64,000 nucleotides of DNA, taken from assembly GCF_030718085.1 (NCBI RefSeq), contig NZ_JAVAJF010000001.1, forward strand, positions 620,001-684,000, written 5' to 3'. The position numbers were made by a program, and so were the translations under genes. The notes below the pieces were generated by a model, which saw only the letters and a program-made list of their open reading frames with translations, did no database searches and was not told where the DNA came from. This stretch comes from Marinobacter sp. MDS2 (GTDB lineage Bacteria > Pseudomonadota > Gammaproteobacteria > Pseudomonadales > Oleiphilaceae). This document shows, piece by piece, positions 47,861 to 55,551 of this stretch (its first letter is position 1; every line of letters begins with the position of its first letter).

Positions 47861-48043
47861 ATGACCAATAGAACAAAGTACGTCCTAAAAGATCTCCTAA
47901 AGCAATGCGACCCAAATGCTCCCATGCCACAGGCAGTGCGAGACTGGGATAACATAAAGCCTGTTGGGCGTGAGAAATATGAGGACGTATCGTTACGAAA
48001 CGAATCTAGCGAATGGTCAATCACTCGGCCAAAGAGTGATTAG
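47861..48043 (+). CDS. Small protein resembling an antitoxin C-terminal tail
   Basis: 60 aa from the ATG at 47861, with TGAGGT at a good distance. The middle reads LLKQCDPNAPMPQAVRDWDNIKPVGRE, a pattern I recognise from the C-terminal, toxin-neutralising part of MazE/ChpS-type antitoxins, but the usual N-terminal DNA-binding domain is absent. No toxin gene is adjacent. It may be a remnant or a stand-alone protein; I cannot say which. Confidence 0.45.
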   Translation: MTNRTKYVLKDLLKQCDPNAPMPQAVRDWDNIKPVGREKYEDVSLRNESSEWSITRPKSD

Positions 48044-48051
48044 GTGAAACC

Positions 48052-48195
48052 ATGAGTATGGCAGCAGGGACACTCACAGCACTGGCTATAGGCATTACCG
48101 GCGGAGCACTCTTGACCACATGGTGCCTATGGTCCCGGCACCAAGAAATAAAAGAAATGCGAAACGATAACCATCAAAGGAATGACGATAAGTGA
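48052..48195 (+). CDS. Small single-span membrane protein
   Basis: 47 aa, start ATG at 48052 with AGGTGA four bases before. The first 27 residues are hydrophobic (TLTALAIGITGGALLTTWCLW), followed by a charged tail (SRHQEIKEMRNDN), so one membrane helix with a cytoplasmic tail is likely. It lies 8 bp after the small antitoxin-like gene and could be co-transcribed. Function unknown. Confidence 0.45.
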   Translation: MSMAAGTLTALAIGITGGALLTTWCLWSRHQEIKEMRNDNHQRNDDK

Positions 48196-48246
48196 CGAAC
48201 AGATGTACCTTGGTCGTTGTCGCTACAATCAGCCGACGTGAACCAG

Positions 48247-48732
48247 CTATCTAGCCAGTCCTTTCACACTGCGATTAACGGCCTCAAGAGCTTCCTCGGA
48301 AGGGTTTTGAAGCAGGTAATCCCTGATAGAGAGCGGCCGAAATTCAGTGAACAGATCCGTGGCGCGCTGAAACCATTCAAATGCCATCTGTTTGTTTTGC
48401 GCAGGAGTAATCTCTACCAATCCCTTATAAATGCCGAGGAATAGGTCTAGCTTCTTCACAGCGGCCTCTGGCATTTCCCTCTCTTCAGAAAGCCATGCTC
48501 GACTTTCTTGCTCATCTTTTGCCCCAGCAAGAACCGCTACGTCCAGAGGTGTCAGCCCTAGCTCTCCTTGGTGCTCGAGCATCCAGCGCAGTGCCGCGAC
48601 GCCATGACTATTTCCGATCGTTTTCGGAAAGCTAAACTCCTCATCGCGAGGCACCGCCAACTCATCAGCATGAGCGGCATATGCGTCGAGGCCGTCCAAC
48701 AACATCTTTTCAGAGAAGCGTTTTAAAGTCAT
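48247..48732 (-). CDS. Hypothetical protein, helical
   Basis: 161 aa from the ATG at 48732 with GGGAGGGA in front. Mostly helical and acidic (MTLKRFSEKMLLDGLDAYAAHADELAVPRDEEFSFPK), with a possible helix-turn-helix-like part (LTPLDVAVLAGAKDEQESRAWLSE). The last 60 residues faintly recall the toxin-binding domain of Xre/MbcA/ParS antitoxins (DUF2384), but too weakly to call. It converges with the small membrane protein gene at 48195. Confidence 0.6.
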   Translation of the reverse strand: MTLKRFSEKMLLDGLDAYAAHADELAVPRDEEFSFPKTIGNSHGVAALRWMLEHQGELGLTPLDVAVLAGAKDEQESRAWLSEEREMPEAAVKKLDLFLGIYKGLVEITPAQNKQMAFEWFQRATDLFTEFRPLSIRDYLLQNPSEEALEAVNRSVKGLAR

Positions 48733-49076
48733 TCCCTCCCCCAAAGAATCAACCGATACCTATATAAACTTTAGCAGGCGATTAATACATACAGCCATCA
48801 AAAACAGCTCAGATGACCGGCAATCTTCCTATTCCCCTGCAGACAGCACCGTTCACGGTCCTACTAGGCAGATTCGGGGCCCGTATTTCGGTAGGCTCCA
48901 ATTCACATATTCAACGCCGGTAATTCCCCGTCACCGCTGCGGAAAAACCTAATCCTTTACACTGCCCTCTTCCGCAGTGACCAAGCCGCACCTGCCAACC
49001 TAGACTAAAGTCCAATATAAACACATGGGGCACCAATGATCTTATTTGGTATACCAAATAATTAAAAGGAAATACC
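48733..49076. other. 344-bp intergenic region before the malonate cluster
   Basis: No gene is visible on either strand. It holds an 8-bp inverted repeat, CTGCGGAA/TTCCGCAG, at 48937-48944 and 48970-48977, a TATAAA box at 49016-49021 that could be the minus-10 of the downstream operon, and the 20-bp palindrome listed separately. Confidence 0.6.
49042..49061. promoter_or_regulatory. Perfect 20-bp palindrome, likely GntR operator of the malonate operon
   Basis: TTATTTGGTATACCAAATAA is its own reverse complement. Its core TGGTATACCA matches the TGGT-N-ACCA type sites of FadR-family GntR regulators. It sits between a TATAAA box (49016) and the ribosome site (49064) of the first gene, where a bound repressor would block transcription. 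The GntR gene of the cluster is the obvious binder. Confidence 0.8.
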
Positions 49077-50180
49077 ATGGATCTCATGCAACAGTTTGTT
49101 GGTGAGCATTTCGTCCGTCAGGATTCGCTGGTACCTCACCTTGAGGGCACCGAGCTTTCCATCACCACTTGGTCCGCACGCTTCCTTGAGCAGCCTGTCG
49201 TCCTTGTGCAGTCTGAAGAGACTCCCAACAAAGGCGCCCTCGGCACTGTGGAGATTGACCTGATCTGTTCCGCTTTCGCCTACGCCGCTGAAAAGGGCTT
49301 GCCGGTGGTTCTCTACCTGAACTCTTCCGGGGCACGGCTCAACGAGGGAGATGGGATCCAGGCCTCGTTCCGTAAGCTTTTGAATGCTGCCCTTGCCTTC
49401 CGCTCCGAAGGACACCGCATTGTAGTGTTAATGGGTAAGAACGTTTTTGGTGGCGCCAGCTTGCTGGCGATGAGCGGACACACGCGCATTTATAGCGAAG
49501 CCACCCGCGTTTCCATGACGGGCCCCCGTGTAATGGAGGGGCAGCCAGAAAACCAGTCTCACGACATCCGCTCGATCATTGCTGCAGAAAACCGTGCTCG
49601 AAACGATGCTTTCGGCGTGTGGGCTGAGAGCTCGGATGACGTTAAGACACAGCTACATCAGGCGCTTTCACACGAGGACTCCGCCCATGGCGGCGCAGAA
49701 CTGGTGAAAGCGTCGGAGCTGCCCTTTGAATCCTCTCGAGTAAAGGAGGATCCATCCGGCATTAACTGCACTGGTACTCAGCCGCCCCAAATCAACGACT
49801 TGCTGGCACTCATCTTGGCGATAGCCAAATGGGACCACTCGGATGAGTTAGCGCTTACCTGTGAGTGGTCATGCCACAGCCTCAATGCCGCTGACGAAAA
49901 CGCATACCAAAGCTACTGGCTCTTTGCGGTGTCTGAAACCATTTACCGCAAACAAAAGTATGGCTGCCAGGTCACCTGTCACTTTGCCAAAGATGTCTCG
50001 GGGGGGCTCTACATAGCGCTCGCTGCCTCGGCAACAGAGGTCACGGCGGCCCCGGGTGTAGGTGTACAGGCTTTACCGTATGGAATCGTGGACCAAATCG
50101 TCACATCGGCAACGGCCGAGGAAAAAGAAATTGAGCTCATTGAGCTGGAAATAATTGATCGAATCGAAGGACCTCAATAA
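49077..50180 (+). CDS. Fused MdcD/MdcE-like carboxyltransferase, putative malonyl-CoA decarboxylase
   Basis: 367 aa with two crotonase-fold halves. The first (about 1-215) resembles malonate decarboxylase beta subunit MdcD: NSSGARLNEG at 82-91, FGGASLLAMSG at 124-134 and TGPRVMEG at 148-155. The second (about 235-367) resembles the gamma subunit MdcE: DVSGGLYIALAA at 306-317 and GVQALPYGIV at 329-338. MdcD plus MdcE normally total about 520-560 aa, so this is shortened. No MdcA, MdcC (acyl carrier) or biotin protein is nearby. The next gene makes malonyl-CoA, so I infer direct decarboxylation of malonyl-CoA to acetyl-CoA. Alternative: an acyl-CoA carboxylase relative acting on another thioester. 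Confidence 0.75.
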   Translation: MDLMQQFVGEHFVRQDSLVPHLEGTELSITTWSARFLEQPVVLVQSEETPNKGALGTVEIDLICSAFAYAAEKGLPVVLYLNSSGARLNEGDGIQASFRKLLNAALAFRSEGHRIVVLMGKNVFGGASLLAMSGHTRIYSEATRVSMTGPRVMEGQPENQSHDIRSIIAAENRARNDAFGVWAESSDDVKTQLHQALSHEDSAHGGAELVKASELPFESSRVKEDPSGINCTGTQPPQINDLLALILAIAKWDHSDELALTCEWSCHSLNAADENAYQSYWLFAVSETIYRKQKYGCQVTCHFAKDVSGGLYIALAASATEVTAAPGVGVQALPYGIVDQIVTSATAEEKEIELIELEIIDRIEGPQ

Positions 50181-51694
50181 TGAACAAGAACTTCTTTAAC
50201 AGAATTCTGGAATCCGCCATTCAAGCCGGTGCAAAGCCTTTCCTAGTGGGCCCGTCCGGGGAGGAGTATTCCTACAACGACCTACTGGAAATCACCGCAA
50301 AGTTTGCCGAAATCCTTCGACAGCTTGGAGTACAGCCGGGTGACCGGGTTGCCGCCCAGATCCATAAAAGCCCACAAGGATTCTTCCTGTACCTAGCCAC
50401 GTTAAGGGCCGGGGCCATCTTTGTACCTTTGAATACCGCCTACAAAGCCCGGGAAATCGAGTATTTCCTGAGTGACAGCAAGCCTGCGGTATTTTTCTGC
50501 TCCGAGGTCAGCGACAAGGAGAACCAGGAAGCGATTGAGGCCCATGTTAAGTTTGGCTCAGCACTCTTTGACGAGGCTGGCCATTGCGCTCTGTTGTCCG
50601 CCGAGGTGGCTTGTGAGCCTAATGCAGCGGCAGCGGAGCGAGCCGGTTCTGATGTCGCCATCATTATTTACACCTCGGGAACAACCGGCCAGCCCAAGGG
50701 CGCGATGCTCACCCACGACAACCTCGCATCGAACGGTCAGTCATTGACAGAAGGCTGGAAGTTTACGTCCTCCGACGTACTGCTTCATGCTCTGCCCATA
50801 TTCCACGCCCATGGTTTGTTTATCTCGACCCATTGCGTACTTCTCTCGCAGAGCAAAGTGATCTTTCTAGAGAAGTTCGATGCCAGAGTGGTGCTGGAAA
50901 AGCTGCCTGAAAGTACCGTGATGATGGGTGTTCCCACCTTCTATACGCGCCTGTTAGCGGACCCCGACTTTAATAAAGATGTAACCCACTCTGTTCGCCT
51001 GTTCATCTCCGGCTCTGCACCACTGCTTGAGGAATCCAGCCAGCAATTCCTGGAGCGGACCGGCCACGTGATCCTCGAGCGCTATGGCATGACCGAATCC
51101 GCCATCATCACCAGCAACCCTTACGACAAAGAGCGCAAAATTGGCTCAGTTGGCTTGCCGATCGAAGGCGTTGAAGTCCGAGTGACGGCTGAGGATGGAT
51201 CCGCCGCCAAGATTGGCGAAGTGGGCGGCATTGAGATCAAAGGCCCGGCGGTGATGAAGGGTTACTGGAACAAGCCCGAAAAAACCGCCGAAGAGTTCAC
51301 CGGTGATGGCTGGTTTAAAACCGGTGACCTGGGACGGCTGGACGACGAGGGTTACCTCTTCATTGTCGGCCGCGGTAAGGATCTAGTCATCTCAGGTGGG
51401 TACAACGTGTACCCCAAGGAAGTGGAATTGGTTATCGACACCGCGCCGGGTGTGAAAGAATCGGCCGTTATCGGCGTCTCCCATCCAGACTTTGGCGAAG
51501 CCGTTGTCGCCGTGGTTGTGTTGGATGCCCCTTCGGAGCAAATCTCTGAAAACGTCATTAGCCTCTGCAAAGAAAATCTTGCCAGTTACAAGGTGCCAAA
51601 AGCTGTGAAGGTAGTTGAAGAGTTGCCTCGCAACGCCATGGGCAAAGTTGTTAAGGCCCAGCTGAGGACGGACAACGCCAAACTCTTTAAGTGA
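50180..51694 (+). CDS. matB: Malonyl-CoA synthetase (MatB-like AMP-forming ligase)
   Basis: Activates malonate (perhaps methylmalonate) with ATP and CoA through an acyl-adenylate. The 504-aa protein has the P-loop YTSGTTGQPKG at 164-174, ISGSAPLLEE at about 274, ERYGMTE at 298-304, the GWFKTGD and GRGKDLVISGG motifs and the catalytic Lys region NAMGKVVK near the end. The ISGSAPL and ERYGMTE segments are those of MatB rather than of other acyl-CoA ligases. It overlaps the upstream gene by one base (TAATG), so both proteins are made together. Confidence 0.87.
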   Translation: MNKNFFNRILESAIQAGAKPFLVGPSGEEYSYNDLLEITAKFAEILRQLGVQPGDRVAAQIHKSPQGFFLYLATLRAGAIFVPLNTAYKAREIEYFLSDSKPAVFFCSEVSDKENQEAIEAHVKFGSALFDEAGHCALLSAEVACEPNAAAAERAGSDVAIIIYTSGTTGQPKGAMLTHDNLASNGQSLTEGWKFTSSDVLLHALPIFHAHGLFISTHCVLLSQSKVIFLEKFDARVVLEKLPESTVMMGVPTFYTRLLADPDFNKDVTHSVRLFISGSAPLLEESSQQFLERTGHVILERYGMTESAIITSNPYDKERKIGSVGLPIEGVEVRVTAEDGSAAKIGEVGGIEIKGPAVMKGYWNKPEKTAEEFTGDGWFKTGDLGRLDDEGYLFIVGRGKDLVISGGYNVYPKEVELVIDTAPGVKESAVIGVSHPDFGEAVVAVVVLDAPSEQISENVISLCKENLASYKVPKAVKVVEELPRNAMGKVVKAQLRTDNAKLFK

Positions 51695-51730
51695 TGCCTC
51701 CGTCAACACGCGAACAATAATGAGGTTTTT

Positions 51731-52246
51731 ATGATTATAAGAACAATAGATAAAGTAGTAGGCAGGGTTGGTGACTTAAGTTTCCATCTCTCCCTGCTGG
51801 TGACGGTCTTCCTTGTCGTGGCGATCATCTGGGAAGTGGTCAACCGTTTTTTGTTCGGTACCTCTTCTGTCTGGGTGTCAGAGGTTTCCGGCTACCTCGT
51901 AGCATCTATCCTGTTCCTTGCCGCTGGAAGGGTCTACCGAGAGGGTGGCCATGTGAGCATGTCGATTTTTATCGACATGCTCACCGGCGCACCTAAATTT
52001 GCCTTGCTGGCACTGATTGATGTTTTGGTCCTAGGCTTAGCACTGGTGGTCGGCTACGCCACGTACGACATGGCACTGCTGTCGTACCAGCTCAATTGGC
52101 GGTCATCTACCACGCTGGCAATGCCTCTGTTTATTCCCCAAATGTTCATGCCAATTGGCGCTGCCGTCCTGGCCCTCGAAGCTATCAGGCTACTCGTTCG
52201 TAACATCTGCGGCGTTTGCCGAACAATGCAAGGAGCACAGGCATGA
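51731..52246 (+). CDS. dctQ: TRAP transporter small membrane subunit (DctQ)
   Basis: 171 aa with four membrane spans, typical of DctQ, the small integral subunit of tripartite periplasmic transporters. The conserved Trp/Glu pattern WEVVNRFLFGTSSVWVSEVSGYL is visible. The stop codon overlaps the start of the large subunit (ATGA). In this cluster the likely cargo is malonate or a related dicarboxylate; rhizobial matPQM is the precedent. Confidence 0.93.
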   Translation: MIIRTIDKVVGRVGDLSFHLSLLVTVFLVVAIIWEVVNRFLFGTSSVWVSEVSGYLVASILFLAAGRVYREGGHVSMSIFIDMLTGAPKFALLALIDVLVLGLALVVGYATYDMALLSYQLNWRSSTTLAMPLFIPQMFMPIGAAVLALEAIRLLVRNICGVCRTMQGAQA

Positions 52247-53532
52247 TGGTCTTGATTGTTATCGCATCCCTGCTGATCATGCTCGCACTGGGCACGCCAG
52301 TCGCATTCTCATTAGGAATCTCGGCCCTGCTGGGCATCGTTTATATCGGCGGCTTTAGTGCTTCGTTTGCAGTGTCTGACATCATCTGGGGGACCGTCTC
52401 CGAGTTCGTTCTGGTTGCGATTCCCTTGTTTGTGTTAATGAGTGAGATCATCAACAGCTCGGGCGTCGGCAAGGATCTTTTCCGGAGTGTGGATAAGTGG
52501 TTTGGCTGGTTGCCAGGTGGGCTGGCCATCAGCACCATCGTTGCCGGGGCAATCTTTGGCGCCGTCAGCGGAACCGCCGTCGGTGTTGCGGCAGTGATCG
52601 GTAGCGTAGCTATTCCCGAAATGATGAAGCGCAACTACAGCAACGAGATGTCTTCGGGCACCGTAGCTGCGTCAAGTGGCTTGGGCATGATCATCCCTCC
52701 GAGCTTGCCGTTGATCATGTACGGTGTTGTGACCGAAACATCGATTGCCGACCTGTTCTCGGGTGCCCTGATACCCGGAATCGTCATCGTAGTAATGATG
52801 AGCGCGTACGTTGCATTTATCTCACTGAAAGAACGTAAAAAACCAGGTTTCGTGCGTATCGATTCGACCGCAGGCGAGCGTAAGGACCTGGGCTTTGGCA
52901 AATCGTTGGCCCTTGCTGGTCCGGTTATCTTCCTCATCGTCGTGGTAATTGGCAGCATCTATAACGGCATAGCCACCCCCACAGAGGCGGCCGCTATCGG
53001 TGTGTTCGGGGCCCTCGTGATTTCAGCGATGAAGGGCTCTCTGTCCTTTAAAAATCTCTCAGAAGCGCTGATCAAATCTACCAAGACCAACTGCATGCTG
53101 CTGGCTATCCTCGCCTTCGCCATGGTCTTCAGCTATGCCCTCAGCAATGCGCAGGTACCCCAGCAAGTTGCGGAAATGGTGATCTCGGCGGAGCTCAACA
53201 AGTGGACTTTCTTCATCATCGTGATGGTGATGCTGTTCTTCTTGGGCATGCTGCTCGATGCCATCTCTCTAGTGATCATTGCCGTGCCGATTATCTTTCC
53301 GGCGATGCTTGCCTACGGCTTTGACCCCATTTGGCTGGGTGTCGTGATCATGGTGAACATGTGCTTTGCCGTGATAACGCCGCCAGTCGGTCTATGTCTT
53401 TACGTTGTACGTGATAGTGTTGCCGGGCTCACCTTATCGCAGGTTGTTCGAGGCACCATCCCGTTCATCGTTCTGTACGCTGCAGCGATCGTCGTTCTAT
53501 CGATGTTCCCGTCGCTGACAGCCCTTTATTAA
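52243..53532 (+). CDS. dctM: TRAP transporter large membrane subunit (DctM)
   Basis: 429 aa from the ATG at 52243, with AGGAG at correct spacing. About 12 membrane segments carry the sodium-driven translocation path; the family region VTETSIADLFSGALIPG and the C-terminal VITPPVGLCLYVV motif are present. The in-frame start at 52216 would overlap dctQ needlessly. It works with DctQ and the binding protein DctP encoded next. Confidence 0.95.
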   Translation: MMVLIVIASLLIMLALGTPVAFSLGISALLGIVYIGGFSASFAVSDIIWGTVSEFVLVAIPLFVLMSEIINSSGVGKDLFRSVDKWFGWLPGGLAISTIVAGAIFGAVSGTAVGVAAVIGSVAIPEMMKRNYSNEMSSGTVAASSGLGMIIPPSLPLIMYGVVTETSIADLFSGALIPGIVIVVMMSAYVAFISLKERKKPGFVRIDSTAGERKDLGFGKSLALAGPVIFLIVVVIGSIYNGIATPTEAAAIGVFGALVISAMKGSLSFKNLSEALIKSTKTNCMLLAILAFAMVFSYALSNAQVPQQVAEMVISAELNKWTFFIIVMVMLFFLGMLLDAISLVIIAVPIIFPAMLAYGFDPIWLGVVIMVNMCFAVITPPVGLCLYVVRDSVAGLTLSQVVRGTIPFIVLYAAAIVVLSMFPSLTALY

Positions 53533-53566
53533 GTGAACAATCTACAAAAACAATGAGGATTAACTA

Positions 53567-54553
53567 ATGTCTCTAGGTAAATTTTTCTCACTCGTGCTGC
53601 TGGCGTCAGCCATATCTGTCTCGGCTAACGCGAAAGAAGTTATTCGACTAGGCCACTATTTCCCGACAGAAGACTTCCGCGGAAAAACGGCCCAGTACTT
53701 TGCGGATTCCCTGGATTCCAAGACTTTTGATGTGAAGGTCTTTCCTTCGGAGTCCCTTGTTAAAGGCCGAGACGGATTTATGGCCACCGCCAGAGGCACG
53801 GTGGATGTCTACAGCCTATTTGGCGGCTACGCAGTAGGCAGTGTGGATCTCATGCGGATCTTCACCATCCCGTTCCCGCCGAAGTCGATGAGCGATGCCA
53901 AGCTTCTGGAGTTTGCCAACGACCCGCGTGTGCTCGAAACCCTGGGAACGCAGTTTGAAAGATCACAGGTCAAACTGCTGGGCTTCATCAATTCCTCTGG
54001 CGATACTACTGTGTTCATGTCCGACCATGTTAAGGGCCTTGAAGGCTTTTCTGGCAAACGGATTCGGGGTGTGGGCGGATACACAGATCCTGCCCTACAG
54101 GACCTGGATGCCTCTGTCGTCTTTATGAGTGCGGCTGAGCAGTTCCTGCAACTACAAACCGGCGGCGTTGATGGCGTAATCACCACCAACTCTTCCTATG
54201 CTAACCTGGGTTTGTCTGAAGTTGCCCCGGCACGGCTGGACCGCTCCATTGTCCGTACGCCCTACGCTCTGGTGATGAACCTGCGCAAATGGAATCGTTT
54301 GGATGAGTCTGAACGCCAGGCAATTCGGGAAGCTGTTCAAAAGACCATCAAGTGGTCTGCAGACAACTTTGCGGAAGAATCTAAGCGCCTCGCTGACCTA
54401 GTTGAAGAGCAGTCCACGTCTGTGATCGAGCTTGAGGGTGAAGACGAACAACGTGTTAACGCACTGTCGACAAAATACCTGAGCGAGTTTTCCAAATCCT
54501 ACGGTAAAGATGCGGACCTGTTGGTAAAGGTCTTTAAAGAATACAATAAGTAA
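53567..54553 (+). CDS. dctP: TRAP transporter substrate-binding protein (DctP)
   Basis: 328-aa periplasmic protein with signal peptide (KFFSLVLLASAISVSANA) and the DctP fold. The SGKRIRGVGGYTDPALQDLD region and the helix with the conserved Arg are typical; the Arg usually binds the substrate carboxylate. The gene is last in the operon and is followed by a strong terminator. The cargo is inferred from the neighbours. Confidence 0.93.
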   Translation: MSLGKFFSLVLLASAISVSANAKEVIRLGHYFPTEDFRGKTAQYFADSLDSKTFDVKVFPSESLVKGRDGFMATARGTVDVYSLFGGYAVGSVDLMRIFTIPFPPKSMSDAKLLEFANDPRVLETLGTQFERSQVKLLGFINSSGDTTVFMSDHVKGLEGFSGKRIRGVGGYTDPALQDLDASVVFMSAAEQFLQLQTGGVDGVITTNSSYANLGLSEVAPARLDRSIVRTPYALVMNLRKWNRLDESERQAIREAVQKTIKWSADNFAEESKRLADLVEEQSTSVIELEGEDEQRVNALSTKYLSEFSKSYGKDADLLVKVFKEYNK

Positions 54554-54565
54554 CCACCACTCTCG

Positions 54566-54600
54566 ATGCCCCTTGGTCTTTTGCCCAAGGGGCATTTTTT
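54566..54600 (+). terminator. Rho-independent terminator after dctP
   Basis: 11-bp stem (ATGCCCCTTGG/CCAAGGGGCAT) with an 8-nt loop and a run of six Ts. It lies 12 bp after the dctP stop and before the ribosome site of the GntR gene, so the regulator is made at a lower level or from its own promoter. Confidence 0.93.
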
Positions 54601-54624
54601 CGCTAATGGAGAAGGGAGCTTTCT

Positions 54625-55269
54625 TTGGACAGGGATCAAATACAAAAAATCTTGGAAGAGCGGCTTCTGGATCGTTTCTATGTTTCCGGTGACCGGCTGA
54701 ACGAACGAAGCCTGGCAGCGGAGTTTGGAGTGTCGCGAACCCCGATTAGGGAGGTTTTGGCACGCCTGCAGAGCGATGGGTTGGTCGAATACCGAGAACG
54801 AAGAGGGGTGTTCGTGAAAAAGGTTAACCTCAGCTATGTGCTGTCCCTTTTGGAGCTTCTTGCTGTATTAGAGTCATCCTGCGCAAGGCTGGCTGCACGC
54901 TCTGGCAGTGTTGAAGACAAACACAAACTCCTAGCTTTAGCAAAACTCACTATCGAGGGTGCCGAAACAGGTGTGGAGAAATACTCAGAATCAAACAAGC
55001 AGTTTCACGAATTGATGTACCACATGACGGGTAACGATGAATTAGTGAACACGGTATTCAATGCACGAAGAAAAGTAGCCCCATATCGTCGACAGATTCA
55101 CCGAGTTGCCGGGATGACCTCCGAATCTGCGCATGAACACGTCTCGATTGCGGAGGCGATCATGCAAAGGAATGAAAAACTAGCGGCAGATTTGATGTTC
55201 CATCATCTGGACATGAGCCGCAGTGAATTCACGCCTTTTATTGCCTCGTTAGGCAAGGTTTTTTCTTGA
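54625..55269 (+). CDS. GntR family regulator of the malonate cluster (MatR-like)
   Basis: 214 aa from a TTG (GAAGGGA before it) with an N-terminal winged helix-turn-helix (DRFYVSGDRLNERSLAAEFGVSRTPIREVLARLQSDGLVEYRERRGVFVKK) and a C-terminal helical FCD ligand domain (conserved Asp and His residues bind metal). This is the FadR subfamily to which MatR of rhizobia belongs. It probably binds the palindrome at 49042 and is released by malonate or malonyl-CoA. It follows a terminator, so it may also have its own promoter or some read-through. Confidence 0.87.
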   Translation: MDRDQIQKILEERLLDRFYVSGDRLNERSLAAEFGVSRTPIREVLARLQSDGLVEYRERRGVFVKKVNLSYVLSLLELLAVLESSCARLAARSGSVEDKHKLLALAKLTIEGAETGVEKYSESNKQFHELMYHMTGNDELVNTVFNARRKVAPYRRQIHRVAGMTSESAHEHVSIAEAIMQRNEKLAADLMFHHLDMSRSEFTPFIASLGKVFS

Positions 55270-55551
55270 ATTTGGATCCCAGTGTTTTCGTTTTCTTGCC
55301 TGATCGGCCTTTCGATCCAGTCTAACCATTCTGCGTATTTGACGGAGGTTGTTTGTAATCCCCCCAATTCCTAATCGGCTATTTGAGTAGATAACGGAAA
55401 ATCCTGTTCTAACGCCCTTCATTTCTCGCGAGAATTACTCAGCGGCAAACGATTAAAGCTGAGCCTCTAGATAAATCATCGTAACGAAAGTGCCATTTAG
55501 AGTCGTTAGCATCCCATGAAAGATACCCTATACGCTGATTTGAGAGTTCCT

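Noticed and set aside
49077..50180. Fused carboxyltransferase as a subunit of acetyl-CoA or propionyl-CoA carboxylase
   Set aside because: No biotin carboxylase or biotin carrier gene is nearby, and the second half matches the malonate decarboxylase gamma pattern better.
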